NCBI RefSeq assembly: GCF_008831155.1
Contig: NZ_WBKB01000001.1
Coordinates: forward strand, 248,001-312,000
From: Gulosibacter chungangensis
GTDB taxonomy: Bacteria > Actinomycetota > Actinomycetes > Actinomycetales > Microbacteriaceae
Direction of reading: 5' to 3'
Length of the DNA stretch: 64,000 bases
The notes below the pieces were generated by a model. It ran no database searches and was not told where the DNA came from. It was given only the letters and a program-made list of their open reading frames with translations. The position numbers and the translations under genes are program-made. Of the stretch, positions 34,510 through 43,131 are shown in pieces. Within the stretch, counting starts at the first letter, position 1, and the number at the start of each line of letters is the position of its first letter.

Positions 34510-35076
34510 ATGAAAGAAATCCAACAAGCCCAGCAGGCGCTTGGGGATGCCAAAGCGAACCTCAAGGCGACTGTCCAACGAGCCAGACGAGACGGACACA
34601 CGTGGGCCGAGATCGGCACCGCGCTCAACATGACCCGACAGGCCGCGTTCAAGCGATTCGGCGAAGTTACCAACCCCGCAACCGGCAAAATCATCAAGGG
34701 AGCACTCATGTCCATCGAACAGATCACTAAGCTCACCGAACGGGTCTTTGAACTCATCAGCGCAGGCAAGTACGACGAACTTGAACCGCTCATCCACCCT
34801 GACGTGCGCGAGGAACTGCCAGCGTCACTCATTGCCGAAACTTGGGCGCGCGTCCTCGCGGAAGTCGGCGCGAAAGAATCCCTGTCTGACTCGCACGTCG
34901 CGCTACCAGCGGGCGAGCGCATCCTCGAAGACACGCAACTCATCGGCACCGTGGTCGGCGTTACGACCATCAACTGCGAGGCGGGCGAAGTAATGGGACG
35001 CGTGGCCGTGGACGATCAGCTGCGCATCGTGGGACTACTGCTCGTGAGCCCCGAACACACGCCGCTCCCCTTCTAG
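34510..35076 (+). CDS. HTH protein with C-terminal DUF3887-like domain
   Basis: A 188-residue two-part protein. Residues 1-60 hold an HTH of the type RARRDGHTWAEIGTALNMTR then QAAFKRFG, frequent in actinobacterial small regulators. Residues 67-188 resemble DUF3887 (MSIEQITKLTERVFELISAG, VAVDDQLRIVGLLLVSPEHT). A strong internal site, AAGGGAG five bases before ATG 34708 (Met67), could yield the second domain alone. The gene lies behind a perfect operator and is probably autoregulated. Function unknown. Confidence 0.8.
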   Translation: MKEIQQAQQALGDAKANLKATVQRARRDGHTWAEIGTALNMTRQAAFKRFGEVTNPATGKIIKGALMSIEQITKLTERVFELISAGKYDELEPLIHPDVREELPASLIAETWARVLAEVGAKESLSDSHVALPAGERILEDTQLIGTVVGVTTINCEAGEVMGRVAVDDQLRIVGLLLVSPEHTPLPF

Positions 35077-35165
35077 CCGCCCTCGCACCTGCATCCGATA
35101 ACCAAATCACGCATTGCACGCCGCAACGGCACGCTCGCGAAGCACTGCAGCTGCCGAACAGAGCG

Positions 35166-35579
35166 CTAGGCAGTCTCCGGCAGCCGCCCCGTCAGCATCG
35201 TAAGTAGCAGCACATTCCTACACGGCGCATCCTCGGGGCACTCTACCCGGTGCACCACCTGAGGATGCAGGTGCGCAACCCGCCCCGGCGGCAAGTCGTA
35301 CCGCACATCCCCCACCTTGAGCGAAATATGCCCCTCGAGGCACTGGATGGTGATCGGGTGCGCTGCCCGGTGGTCAGCGAGATACTGGCCCGGCCCGAAG
35401 GTCATCATGATGAATTCGGCCGCATCGCCGTTAAGCACGCGGGTGATTGCCGGTGCAATTCCTTCACGCACGTCGGGGGCAAGGTCCGGATGCAACAGCG
35501 TCGAGTCGCCCTCGAATTTCACCGATCCGCCCGGTATCCGCTCCGGACTGAGCAGGAATGATTCGCCGATTTCGCTCAC
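35166..35579 (-). CDS. Cupin-fold protein
   Basis: A 137-residue single-domain cupin. Motif 1 is GPGQYLADHRAAHPITIQCLEG and motif 2 is PPGRVAHLHPQVVHRVE, with His residues placed for a metal site. It starts at GTG 35579, which overlaps the methyltransferase stop (GTGA), so it is the second gene of an iron-box-controlled pair. Its substrate is unknown; a metal-dependent oxygenase or a sensor are both possible. Confidence 0.8.
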   Translation of the reverse strand: MSEIGESFLLSPERIPGGSVKFEGDSTLLHPDLAPDVREGIAPAITRVLNGDAAEFIMMTFGPGQYLADHRAAHPITIQCLEGHISLKVGDVRYDLPPGRVAHLHPQVVHRVECPEDAPCRNVLLLTMLTGRLPETA

Positions 35580-36415
35580 TGGTTCTCCTCCCGACGGCGC
35601 AACACCATGCCGATGCCGCGCAGTTGATCTGAGTACCTATTGAACACTGCCCGCATGCCAAGAATCCGTTTCCGAATCTTCGGCTGCCGAAGGATGTTGA
35701 ACGCGATTTTGAGCGTCCGCGGAACCCCTTCGTCCGCGATCATTCGTTGTGGCTTCAGCAAGGCCATAGGCGCCAGGCGCGTAGCAACCACGTCAAAGCC
35801 AGCTTGATCGGCAAGATCCTGCCACTCCGCAACCGTCATGGGCCGAGCGTTCACCCGGATCGTCTTCGCAAGCGCCTTGCGAATGTCATCCTTGACCTCG
35901 AAACCAACGCCATCGGGTACGAGTGCCAGTTCGTGAATCGCGTAGGTACCACCGGGGCGCAGGATGCGCGCAGCCTCGCGCATGATTTCAAGCTTCGTGC
36001 GGTCGCCTTGCATCGTGAGCATCGCTTCACACATGACCACATCCGCGGTATCAGCCTCGAGCCCGGTGCACTGTGCACTCGCGTTGACCACTTCGGGGTG
36101 CACGCCGCTACTCGAGACTTCTCGCAGCCGAGCGCGGGTGTTTTCGACCGCATCCGCATCCTCGTCAACCCCAACATAGCTCTTCGGGACGCGCAGAATG
36201 AGTTCCTTCGCGGTGATACCCAGCCCGGGCGCCAGTTCCACAACATCCTTACCCTGCAGCGTCAGCTGTGACACGAGCCAGTCGGTGGTTTCGCGACCAC
36301 CGGGAGGCAGCACGCGCTTACCCACGCGAGCGAGCAGCCAGTGACCGGCCGCCTTTTCTGGGCTGCGCTTATGACCGGGCAGCTGCGGCGATCCTTCGGC
36401 ATGTGCGTCGTTCAT
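35576..36415 (-). CDS. Class I SAM-dependent methyltransferase
   Basis: A 279-residue methyltransferase: SAM motif I VVELAPGLGITAKELIL, acidic loop YVGVDEDADAV, motif II ADVVMCEAMLTMQ, and LRPGGTYAIHEL. ATG 36415 is chosen since GAGGGAAGGGG precedes it and the residues upstream do not look like protein. The gene is coupled to the cupin gene. A DtxR-type palindrome lies 23 bp upstream of the start, suggesting induction under low iron. The methyl acceptor is unknown. Confidence 0.88.
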   Translation of the reverse strand: MNDAHAEGSPQLPGHKRSPEKAAGHWLLARVGKRVLPPGGRETTDWLVSQLTLQGKDVVELAPGLGITAKELILRVPKSYVGVDEDADAVENTRARLREVSSSGVHPEVVNASAQCTGLEADTADVVMCEAMLTMQGDRTKLEIMREAARILRPGGTYAIHELALVPDGVGFEVKDDIRKALAKTIRVNARPMTVAEWQDLADQAGFDVVATRLAPMALLKPQRMIADEGVPRTLKIAFNILRQPKIRKRILGMRAVFNRYSDQLRGIGMVLRRREENQ

Positions 36416-36437
36416 GACGCCCCTTCCCTCAACATAA

Positions 36438-36451
36438 TTAGGTTTACCTAA
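36438..36451 (-). promoter_or_regulatory. DtxR/IdeR-like iron box
   Basis: TTAGGTTTACCTAA has perfect 6-bp arms and matches the core of the DtxR box, though the outer five bases diverge (13 of 19 overall). It is in the promoter region of the methyltransferase-cupin pair. Confidence 0.55.
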
Positions 36452-36685
36452 GTTGCTTGGGAAGCTGCCTAGCAGTGACTGGCCCCGGCAGACTTTGCAG
36501 CTGACAGCATCCTTCGCCCCGGTCACCGAAGTTTTCGACCGTCAAGGTCGTGACAGAATGAATCCCAGATTCATTGAAGACGTCTAATAGTTCGCTCCCT
36601 CGAAGACACAATTTTCAGGCGCAGCGGCCGCCACTGAGTGAATCGGCAAAATAACCTTGCTAAGCACCGTCGAAAGGGACTGCAT

Positions 36686-37348
36686 ATGACCATGCCGAGA
36701 GTCACACCACAAGCCGCCTGGGACACCCTGGCACAGGGCAATCTTCGGTTCACCACCGGCGATCTGCTGCACCCTCAGCAGAGTGCCGAACGACGCGATG
36801 AGATTTCCTCAAGCCAAGCCCCCAATGCCGCTTTTCTCGGCTGTTCTGACTCCCGCGTAGCCGCGGAGATCCTCTTCGACTGCGGCCTCGGTGACCTCTT
36901 CGTGGTCCGCAACATTGGCCAGATTGCGAACGAGAACACGACCGCGACAATGGAATTTGCGGTCGAGGAACTCGGTGTCGCGGTGATCGTCGTCCTGGCG
37001 CACGGTTCCTGCGGAGCGGTCGCGGCAGCAATCAACCAGACCACCGCGGAGCCACGCGAAACCACTCCCGCAATCAAACGCGAGCTTGAACGCATCCAGC
37101 CTGCAGTGCAGGAAGAGTGGTTCAGTCAACATCAGGACACGCCCTATGTGGACCCGGACCTCATTGACAATGATGCTGTCGGTCGCCGTCACCTTTCAAG
37201 CACAATCAATGCGCTGATGCGTTCATCGCGTGTCATCAGCGACGCGGTCGCGAGCGGCCGTCTCGGCATCGTCGGCTGCCAGTACCGCCTCGAGGATGGG
37301 CACGTCGCACCGATTGCCTCGGTCGGGCACATCAAGTTCGACGCCTAA
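36686..37348 (+). CDS. Beta-class carbonic anhydrase
   Basis: A 220-residue enzyme with the zinc ligands Cys53 (CSDSR, with Asp55 and Arg57 as the dyad), His106 and Cys109 (HGSCG). It interconverts CO2 and bicarbonate in the cytoplasm. GAAAGGGA precedes ATG 36686. It ends in IVGCQYRLEDGHV as usual for the actinobacterial subgroup. Confidence 0.93.
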   Translation: MTMPRVTPQAAWDTLAQGNLRFTTGDLLHPQQSAERRDEISSSQAPNAAFLGCSDSRVAAEILFDCGLGDLFVVRNIGQIANENTTATMEFAVEELGVAVIVVLAHGSCGAVAAAINQTTAEPRETTPAIKRELERIQPAVQEEWFSQHQDTPYVDPDLIDNDAVGRRHLSSTINALMRSSRVISDAVASGRLGIVGCQYRLEDGHVAPIASVGHIKFDA

Positions 37349-37365
37349 CCACGCCATGGGCGAGG

Positions 37366-37446
37366 CTAGTCCTCGCAAAGCGGGATGCCCACACGTTCGG
37401 CTCTGAGCCGGAGCGTGCGGATCGCCTCGAGGTCTTCGATCGCCAC
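37366..37446 (-). CDS. Possible 26-residue small protein after the GMC gene
   Basis: GTG 37446 overlaps the last base of the GMC stop (TAGTG) and opens a frame for MAIEDLEAIRTLRLRAERVG and six more residues, ending at TAG. It would form one charged helix. The 1-base overlap and strand suggest coupling, but length gives little statistical support. Confidence 0.35.
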   Translation of the reverse strand: MAIEDLEAIRTLRLRAERVGIPLCED

Positions 37447-39017
37447 TACGCTGTCACCTCTGCCTTGGCTTGCTCCACCTTGCTCGGATCGAGCAGCCAT
37501 TCGGCAAGGCGCTCGCCGATCATGTACGAGGTCGTGTTGGTGAGCCCGGTTGTAACGTTCACCATCACCGAGGCATCCGCGACATAGAGCCCGTCGACGC
37601 CGTGGACGTTGAGGTACTGATCGACCACCGCCTGCTCATCGCCCGCCGGCCCCATGCGTGCCGTCCCAGCGGCGTGCAGGGAGGTCGATGACATGCCGCG
37701 AATGTATGCCTCGAGCTTCTCATCGTCCCTGATCGTGTCTTCATCGAGGAAACAAATCTCATCGATTTCTTCCCGCAGTGGCGAGGAATTGGCCAGCTCC
37801 CAGCAGAAGCGGACTGCTTCTTTGAGTCGTTCCATGTCACTTGGATGCGAGAGGAAGTTGACGTGCAGCTCCGGCTGGATATGCGGGTCACCAGAACTGA
37901 GCGTGATCCATCCGACGGAGCGCGGTTTGGCGAGCAGATTGTTCATCATGAGCGCCTTCTTGCCCTTGGTTTCGGCTGGGATGTTCATGGTGGCCGGATC
38001 GAGGACTGCGCCGAAAGTCATCATGTCGTTGAAGAGATTGCCGGTCGAAGTGTTGTAGCTACACATTGCCCGCACGCCGATCTTGTCGGTCGGTTCGCTC
38101 AGCAGCACGACGAATGGTGCGAAGGGGTGGTCCTGGAAGTTCTTCCCCACAGCTTCATTTATGTGGACGGGCTCGATGTCGAATTTCTTGAGCACTTCTT
38201 CCGGACCAATGCCCGAGAGCATCAAGAGGTGCGGCGTGTGCATAGCGCCGCCGCAGAGGACGACACGGTCAGCGTAGATCTCTTCGATTTCGCCGTTGTG
38301 CTCGACCTCGACGCCGACGGCACGCTTACCTTCAAAGAGGACTCGACGGGCGAGCGTGTCAGCCTTGATCGTCAGATTGGGGCGCTTTCGCGCTTCCGCG
38401 AGGTAGGTGATGAGGCTCCCCGCGCGCAATTCTTCCGGGCCCTCGAGATTTCGAGGAGTCGGCCCCACGCCGCTGACAGAATCGGCATTAAAGTCTTCGA
38501 CTCGCGGGAAGCCTCGCTCGACCAGTGCCTCAACGAGAGCGCGGGTACCGGCAGACCAATCCTCTTCAAAGTGTCGTTTGATCGTGATCGGCCCGTCAGA
38601 ACCGTGTCCGGGGCGGTCACCAAAGTCCTGGTCGTTTTCGAGTTTCACAAAATATGGCCGCGTTTTCTCATATGACCACTCGGGGTTGCCTGCCTCGACC
38701 CAGGTGTCAAAGTCCTCGCGAGCACCGTGAACGGCAATCGCCGCGTTTACCGACGAAGAACCCCCAACAACCCGACCACGAGGATACGGCATCGCTTCAC
38801 GTGCTTCTGGCGGCTCAATAAAGTAGGCCTTCAGCCCCCAGTCGTGCTCGCTAACGCTCATCTCCCGCGCGTCGCGGATATCGTCTGGGATGGCCGCGCC
38901 GTCCGGGTAGTCAGGACCGGCCTCGATCAAAACCACTTCTTCTTCGGGCGATTCGCTCAGCCGTGAGGCAAGCACTCCACCACCGCTACCGGCACCAATA
39001 ATTATCGTCTTCGTCAT
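37446..39017 (-). CDS. GMC-family FAD oxidoreductase (choline dehydrogenase-like)
   Basis: A 523-residue flavoenzyme: N-terminal GAGSGGGVLASRLSE (FAD), PYPRGRVVGGSSSVNAAI, VVLCGGAMHTPHLLMLSGIG (GMC signature 2), and the C-terminal catalytic region with HAAGTARMG and TTGLTNTTSYMIGERLAEWL. The family oxidises alcohols such as choline, sugars or sterols. It stands alone, without a betaine aldehyde dehydrogenase nearby, so the substrate is open. The start is ATG 39017. Confidence 0.9.
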   Translation of the reverse strand: MTKTIIIGAGSGGGVLASRLSESPEEEVVLIEAGPDYPDGAAIPDDIRDAREMSVSEHDWGLKAYFIEPPEAREAMPYPRGRVVGGSSSVNAAIAVHGAREDFDTWVEAGNPEWSYEKTRPYFVKLENDQDFGDRPGHGSDGPITIKRHFEEDWSAGTRALVEALVERGFPRVEDFNADSVSGVGPTPRNLEGPEELRAGSLITYLAEARKRPNLTIKADTLARRVLFEGKRAVGVEVEHNGEIEEIYADRVVLCGGAMHTPHLLMLSGIGPEEVLKKFDIEPVHINEAVGKNFQDHPFAPFVVLLSEPTDKIGVRAMCSYNTSTGNLFNDMMTFGAVLDPATMNIPAETKGKKALMMNNLLAKPRSVGWITLSSGDPHIQPELHVNFLSHPSDMERLKEAVRFCWELANSSPLREEIDEICFLDEDTIRDDEKLEAYIRGMSSTSLHAAGTARMGPAGDEQAVVDQYLNVHGVDGLYVADASVMVNVTTGLTNTTSYMIGERLAEWLLDPSKVEQAKAEVTA

Positions 39018-39391
39018 TGAGATCTCCCTTGATCTGTCGAACAGACAAACTCCTCACTCGGAGCGGATTCCCTGAATCCATGCACATTAATAGCAGTTAT
39101 TGATCCGGATGCAATGTGAACTTCCCAACAAGTGTCGCCGGGTCGAATTCCCTTGCTGGTTGCGCATCCAACCGATAACGTTGCTAGGTAGGCCAAATTG
39201 AGCACGACCGAGCGAGGTGATGATCATGAACAACGACAGTTCTAGTTCTCGATCTTGCACCGCGCCTTCCCAGCTTCGTAGTCTTCGCCGTTCGGCATAG
39301 TTCTTAGCTCTTGCGGGCGTGGCGGTTCACCCGTGCCCCTACACATCTCGTGCAAGCGGGCATGGTCGCATTCATTTGAAAGGCCAGAGCC
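39018..39391. promoter_or_regulatory. 374-bp leader and intergenic region upstream of mgtE
   Basis: This gap holds the divergent promoters of the GMC and mgtE genes and a 24-codon ORF (39226-39300). Downstream of that ORF, GC-rich segments containing GCGGGCGTGG and GCGGGCATGG could fold. I cannot identify a known Mg2+ riboswitch here. Confidence 0.4.
39226..39300 (+). CDS. Possible leader peptide ORF of mgtE
   Basis: ATG 39226 follows a near-ideal GAGGTGATG site and encodes 24 residues beginning MNNDSSSSRSC and ending RSLRRSA. It sits 91 bp before the magnesium transporter start and has consecutive Ser codons. Leader peptides controlling Mg2+ transporter genes are known in enteric bacteria; here this is inference. 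Confidence 0.45.
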   Translation: MNNDSSSSRSCTAPSQLRSLRRSA

Positions 39392-40753
39392 ATGAACACC
39401 ACACCAATCGTTGACGTCGCGACGCTCCTCGCGGAGATCCAGGCGCAAATCGACGGTGGCAACCTCGTCACGGTCTCGGAAACCATCGAGACCGCATCCG
39501 TCGAGCAACTCACCGAGATTCTGGAACGTCTCCCACTCAAGCAGCGCGCGGTTGCCTACCGGTTGCTGCCCAAAGATCTCGCGATCGACGTTTTCGAGCG
39601 ACTTTCGCCAGGCCTGCAAAGCGACCTGATTCGAGGGCTGCAAGACTCCGAAGTCGCGGCCATTTTTGCGGACCTTGACCCGGACGATCGAGTGTGGCTT
39701 ATCGATGAACTTCCCGCTGCCCTCGCACCCAAACTGCTGCACGGGCTGTCTGAAAAAGAGCGAGCGCTCACGGCCGGAGTACTCGGTTACCCGAAGGGCT
39801 CTGCCGGCCGTCGCATGACGCCGGAGTATGTTTCGACGCGAGTTGATGCCACCGTCGGTGAGGCCATGCAGCGAGTGCAAGCGCGACTAGACGAGGCCGA
39901 AACCATCTACACGCTGCCCGTACTCGATGACAATCGACACGTGGTGGGGGTGGTCAGCCTTCGCGATCTGATGCGAGCGACGGAGGAGACTTCCGTTGCC
40001 GACATCGTCCAACCCGCGAAGGTCGTAACCGCCTACCAGGATGCCGAATCCGCGGCCCGCATTTGTACCGGAGCGCGGTATCTCGCAGTCCCGGTGGTGG
40101 ACAAAGAGAATCGACTTGTCGGGATGCTGACAATCGATGACGCCGTGAAGATTCTCGAGTTCGAGGATGCCGAGGACACGGCCCGCCAGGGTGGTGTGGA
40201 ACCGCTGCGACGCCCTTACTTGGCTACGCCGATTCGCGTTCTTGTGAGTTCGCGTATCGTTTGGCTGCTCGTACTCGCCATCGGCGCGACGCTCACGGTG
40301 CAGGTGCTGTCCGTGTTCGAGGACACCCTCGAGCAGGTCACGGTCCTGGCGCTTTTTGTACCTCTATTAATTGGCACCGGCGGCAACACCGGAAACCAGG
40401 CCGCCACCACCGTGACCCGCGCCCTCGCGTTGGGCGATGTCAAACCCCGCGACCTCGGCCGCGTCCTCTTCCGTGAACTCGGCGTCGGCGTCATGCTCGG
40501 CACGCTGCTCGGCATCGCCGGCGGGATGCTCACGGGGCTAGTCTACGAACCTCGCATTGGCTTCGTGATCGGGTTCACGCTCATCGCCGTTTGTGCGATG
40601 GCTGCAGCAATCGGCGGCATCATGCCGATCATCGCGCGATCCCTGCGAGTCGACCCCGCGGTCTTCTCGAACCCGTTCATCACGACCTTCGTGGATGCAT
40701 CCGGCCTGATCGTGTACTTCCTCATCGCCCAAGCGATCCTGCAGATCGGCTAA
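39392..40753 (+). CDS. mgtE: Magnesium transporter MgtE
   Basis: A 453-residue protein with the full MgtE layout: N-terminal superhelical domain (residues 1-130, including RLPLKQRAVAYRLLP), two CBS domains (about 138-255, with YVSTRVDATVGEA), then five membrane helices with LLIGTGGNTGNQAATTVTRA and NPFITTFVDASGLIVYF. It is a Mg2+-gated channel. A 24-codon leader ORF precedes it. Its 3' end overlaps the convergent LssY-like gene by 32 bp. Confidence 0.95.
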   Translation: MNTTPIVDVATLLAEIQAQIDGGNLVTVSETIETASVEQLTEILERLPLKQRAVAYRLLPKDLAIDVFERLSPGLQSDLIRGLQDSEVAAIFADLDPDDRVWLIDELPAALAPKLLHGLSEKERALTAGVLGYPKGSAGRRMTPEYVSTRVDATVGEAMQRVQARLDEAETIYTLPVLDDNRHVVGVVSLRDLMRATEETSVADIVQPAKVVTAYQDAESAARICTGARYLAVPVVDKENRLVGMLTIDDAVKILEFEDAEDTARQGGVEPLRRPYLATPIRVLVSSRIVWLLVLAIGATLTVQVLSVFEDTLEQVTVLALFVPLLIGTGGNTGNQAATTVTRALALGDVKPRDLGRVLFRELGVGVMLGTLLGIAGGMLTGLVYEPRIGFVIGFTLIAVCAMAAAIGGIMPIIARSLRVDPAVFSNPFITTFVDASGLIVYFLIAQAILQIG

Positions 40754-42209
40754 TACGCGCTTCCCGCCACTGCCGCACTTCGGTCGTATAGGCAGCGGCT
40801 TCGCGGCTCGAGAGGGCAAGCAGCAGCAGGAGGTCGAAACCGACCGTGACCAGCGTGAAGTGCACTCCGAGCGCCCCACCGTGCGATAGCCAGCTCGCGA
40901 AGGCAAGCAGAATCCACGCGGTCGACACGAGCATCAGCAGCATCCGGGCAAACTCGCTGCCCCGCCACATCAGCGCCGCGAGCAGGGCTTCAACTAATAG
41001 GAGCGCCGCGACCGACCAGGCGATCACCGCGGTCGAGGCTGCGATTTCGTCCGGGTCGAGCCCCTCGAATATCCACGAGAACCTGTACGCAGCCTCCGCT
41101 CCCTCGCCCAAGAAGACGATGAGCCAAATCGCACCGACCAGCATTCGCAGCACGACCAGTGTGACGCCAGCGAGCGTTTCCGGTCGCGGGGCCGGGCGAA
41201 GATCCTTATCGATAGCATCCTCCGCCGGTTCATGCTCAGTTTGGCCAACACTGGCGGATTCGGATGCATGCGCCGGCTGGACGCGGGACGGCTGGACGCG
41301 GGACGGCTGGGCACGGGGCGACTGGGCCTGGGGCGGTTGAGGGTCGGCCGGTTCGGCATCGCAGACCCCACGCAGGTCCACCATCGGCAGGGCTCCGTCG
41401 GTATAGAAGGAATCGCCGCCACCATTTCGGGCGCGATAGGCCGTGAGATAGTCCTGCAGCACCTCCACGGTCACCCCTGACAGCGGCCGAAGCGTGTCCA
41501 CGACGTGATCGCGTTCATCATCCGCGTCACTCGCCACTTTGTGCGTCACCTGCAGCGTGAAAAGCGATAGCCCGACGCGCCGGTCGAAGGTGGCAGCCGC
41601 GAGCCAATCGACCCGTTTCCCGCCGGGCAGTGGCCACCCGGGTGGGCATTTCCAGAACCTAATGTGGTGCCGCTGGGCTGGGTTACCGGCGACTTCCTGC
41701 TCAAAAGCAAGATCCTGCTTTCGCTCAAATAGGAACAGCGGGCTCACCGGCGCGTGAGAATAGCTGCGACGGGTGATCGTCGCCAGCACGATCTGCCAGG
41801 ACGAGCGCCACGTGACCGGATCAGCTGTCGTCCATCCCGCATCCGTCATGGCACGAACGATGTCTTCCTCATCGCCCATGATCGCGAGATTGACCGGATC
41901 CCCCAACAGACCGTGGCTGGTGACCGTGCGGCCAATGAAATAGCCAGGCACGTAAATGGCGGTGAGGATGCGGTTGAGTCTTGGCAGCACAAGGTACGCG
42001 AGTGCGGCCCAAAACAGAATCCCGAGCGGGATCAGCCACCAGCGCAGGTGAATCGCTTCCGTGACGCTCACCACGGCATACCAGGCGGCGGCGACTCCGG
42101 CGACAACGAACGCTGTGGCGTCAACGAATTTGCGCACCCGCAGCTTCAGCAATTTAGGTATTGGAGCAGCGAACTCAACGCCCCATCTGCGACCGTATTC
42201 GGCTGCCAT
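40722..42209 (-). CDS. Membrane protein with LssY C-terminal-like domain
   Basis: A 495-residue protein. Two N-terminal helices (about 35-75) lead to a soluble LssY_C-like region (residues 95-260: GDPVNLAIMGDEEDIVRAM, GWTTADPVTWRSS). A Pro/Gln/Ser/Arg linker with 5-residue repeats (QPSRV) follows, then four helices at the C-terminus. LssY_C domains are often found with PAP2 phosphatases, so a lipid/envelope role is possible. GGAGGTC precedes ATG 42209. Confidence 0.75.
   Translation of the reverse strand: MAAEYGRRWGVEFAAPIPKLLKLRVRKFVDATAFVVAGVAAAWYAVVSVTEAIHLRWWLIPLGILFWAALAYLVLPRLNRILTAIYVPGYFIGRTVTSHGLLGDPVNLAIMGDEEDIVRAMTDAGWTTADPVTWRSSWQIVLATITRRSYSHAPVSPLFLFERKQDLAFEQEVAGNPAQRHHIRFWKCPPGWPLPGGKRVDWLAAATFDRRVGLSLFTLQVTHKVASDADDERDHVVDTLRPLSGVTVEVLQDYLTAYRARNGGGDSFYTDGALPMVDLRGVCDAEPADPQPPQAQSPRAQPSRVQPSRVQPAHASESASVGQTEHEPAEDAIDKDLRPAPRPETLAGVTLVVLRMLVGAIWLIVFLGEGAEAAYRFSWIFEGLDPDEIAASTAVIAWSVAALLLVEALLAALMWRGSEFARMLLMLVSTAWILLAFASWLSHGGALGVHFTLVTVGFDLLLLLALSSREAAAYTTEVRQWREARISRSAGSLGR
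41280..41339. repeat. 15-bp tandem repeat inside the LssY-like gene
   Basis: GACGCGGGACGGCTG occurs twice exactly (41280-41294, 41295-41309) and twice in degenerate form to 41339. It encodes the 5-residue repeats of the linker and could vary in copy number by slippage. Confidence 0.8.
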
Positions 42210-42248
42210 GAATGTTTCGACCTCCGAGTCGGCTGTTTCTCGGACTCG

Positions 42249-43076
42249 CTAGCGTCGGCCGAAAAGTCTGCCGAAGAAACCGCGGCCTTCCGAGGGCTCG
42301 GGGTCCTGAGCCCGGGGCGGGATGCCCGGTGCCTGAGGCTGACGTCCTTGAGCTTGGCTAGCCGAAGCTAGGCCACCACCTGCCACTGGGGCCTGGCCAC
42401 CCGCCCTTGGGGCTGGTCCAGTTGGCCCAGCTGGCGCAGGCCCGGACAGCGGCTTCGCGACCGGTGGCACCTCCCAGCACAGCTCGGTCACTACGATCCG
42501 ATCGTCGATGGTGCCGTTCCACGCAACGGTCAGCCCCGCCCGGCGATACTCCTCGACGACGTAGTTGCCAACTTCGAGGGCCGCGTTTTCGTCCTTCCCA
42601 TCCATCCCCCAAAACCCGACATAGAACGAGTCGCCCACCGCCAAACGACAGATATCTTGCGCGTGCGTGTAGGAATAGCCAAAACCGTCCGACAGCAATT
42701 TGGCACGCTCATACCCGCGTCGAGCACCCTCACCTGAATCCCAAGCGGGTTCGCCGAATACCACACCGATACTCAGTTCTTCCAGCCGGAACTGCGCCTG
42801 CGCGACCTTGGCTGCGTCGGCAGACCTGCTCGGCACGAGCTGCTGGTATTCGCGGATGATGTCGTCGAGCCAGTTGTCGAGGTCTTGTCTCGTTGGATTC
42901 GGGATGCCCGGGAGAACTCTCTGCAGGTCGCCAGCACGAACGATATCGTCGAGAATCTCAGCGAGATCATTCCGTGTGTGCCCCAAAACCAGGCGGGCCA
43001 TGATGGTCTCGCCAAAATCTCCGTAGACATCGGGAGTGAAACGGGCACGGCTCAGCGCAGGAAGCGGTTGATTCAT
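42249..43076 (-). CDS. DUF6891-like protein with proline/glycine-rich tail
   Basis: A 275-residue protein. Residues 45-200 form one domain (TRQDLDNWLDDIIREYQQLV, YSYTHAQDICRLAVG, YVVEEYRRAGLTVAWNGT) that resembles DUF6891 proteins by memory only. Residues 208-263 are a Pro/Gly/Ala linker, ending in the basic amphipathic GRGFFGRLFGRR, which might bind membranes. It lies 39 bp from the LssY-like gene on the same strand, so co-transcription is likely. Confidence 0.65.
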   Translation of the reverse strand: MNQPLPALSRARFTPDVYGDFGETIMARLVLGHTRNDLAEILDDIVRAGDLQRVLPGIPNPTRQDLDNWLDDIIREYQQLVPSRSADAAKVAQAQFRLEELSIGVVFGEPAWDSGEGARRGYERAKLLSDGFGYSYTHAQDICRLAVGDSFYVGFWGMDGKDENAALEVGNYVVEEYRRAGLTVAWNGTIDDRIVVTELCWEVPPVAKPLSGPAPAGPTGPAPRAGGQAPVAGGGLASASQAQGRQPQAPGIPPRAQDPEPSEGRGFFGRLFGRR

Positions 43077-43131
43077 GCCCCCATTATTTGCGACGACGCA
43101 TGAAAGTTGTGTCCCACCGCGGGAATATCGG

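Noticed and set aside
39018-39391. M-box or other known Mg2+ riboswitch upstream of mgtE
   Set aside because: I could not find the conserved M-box segments; only a leader ORF and GC-rich stretches are visible.
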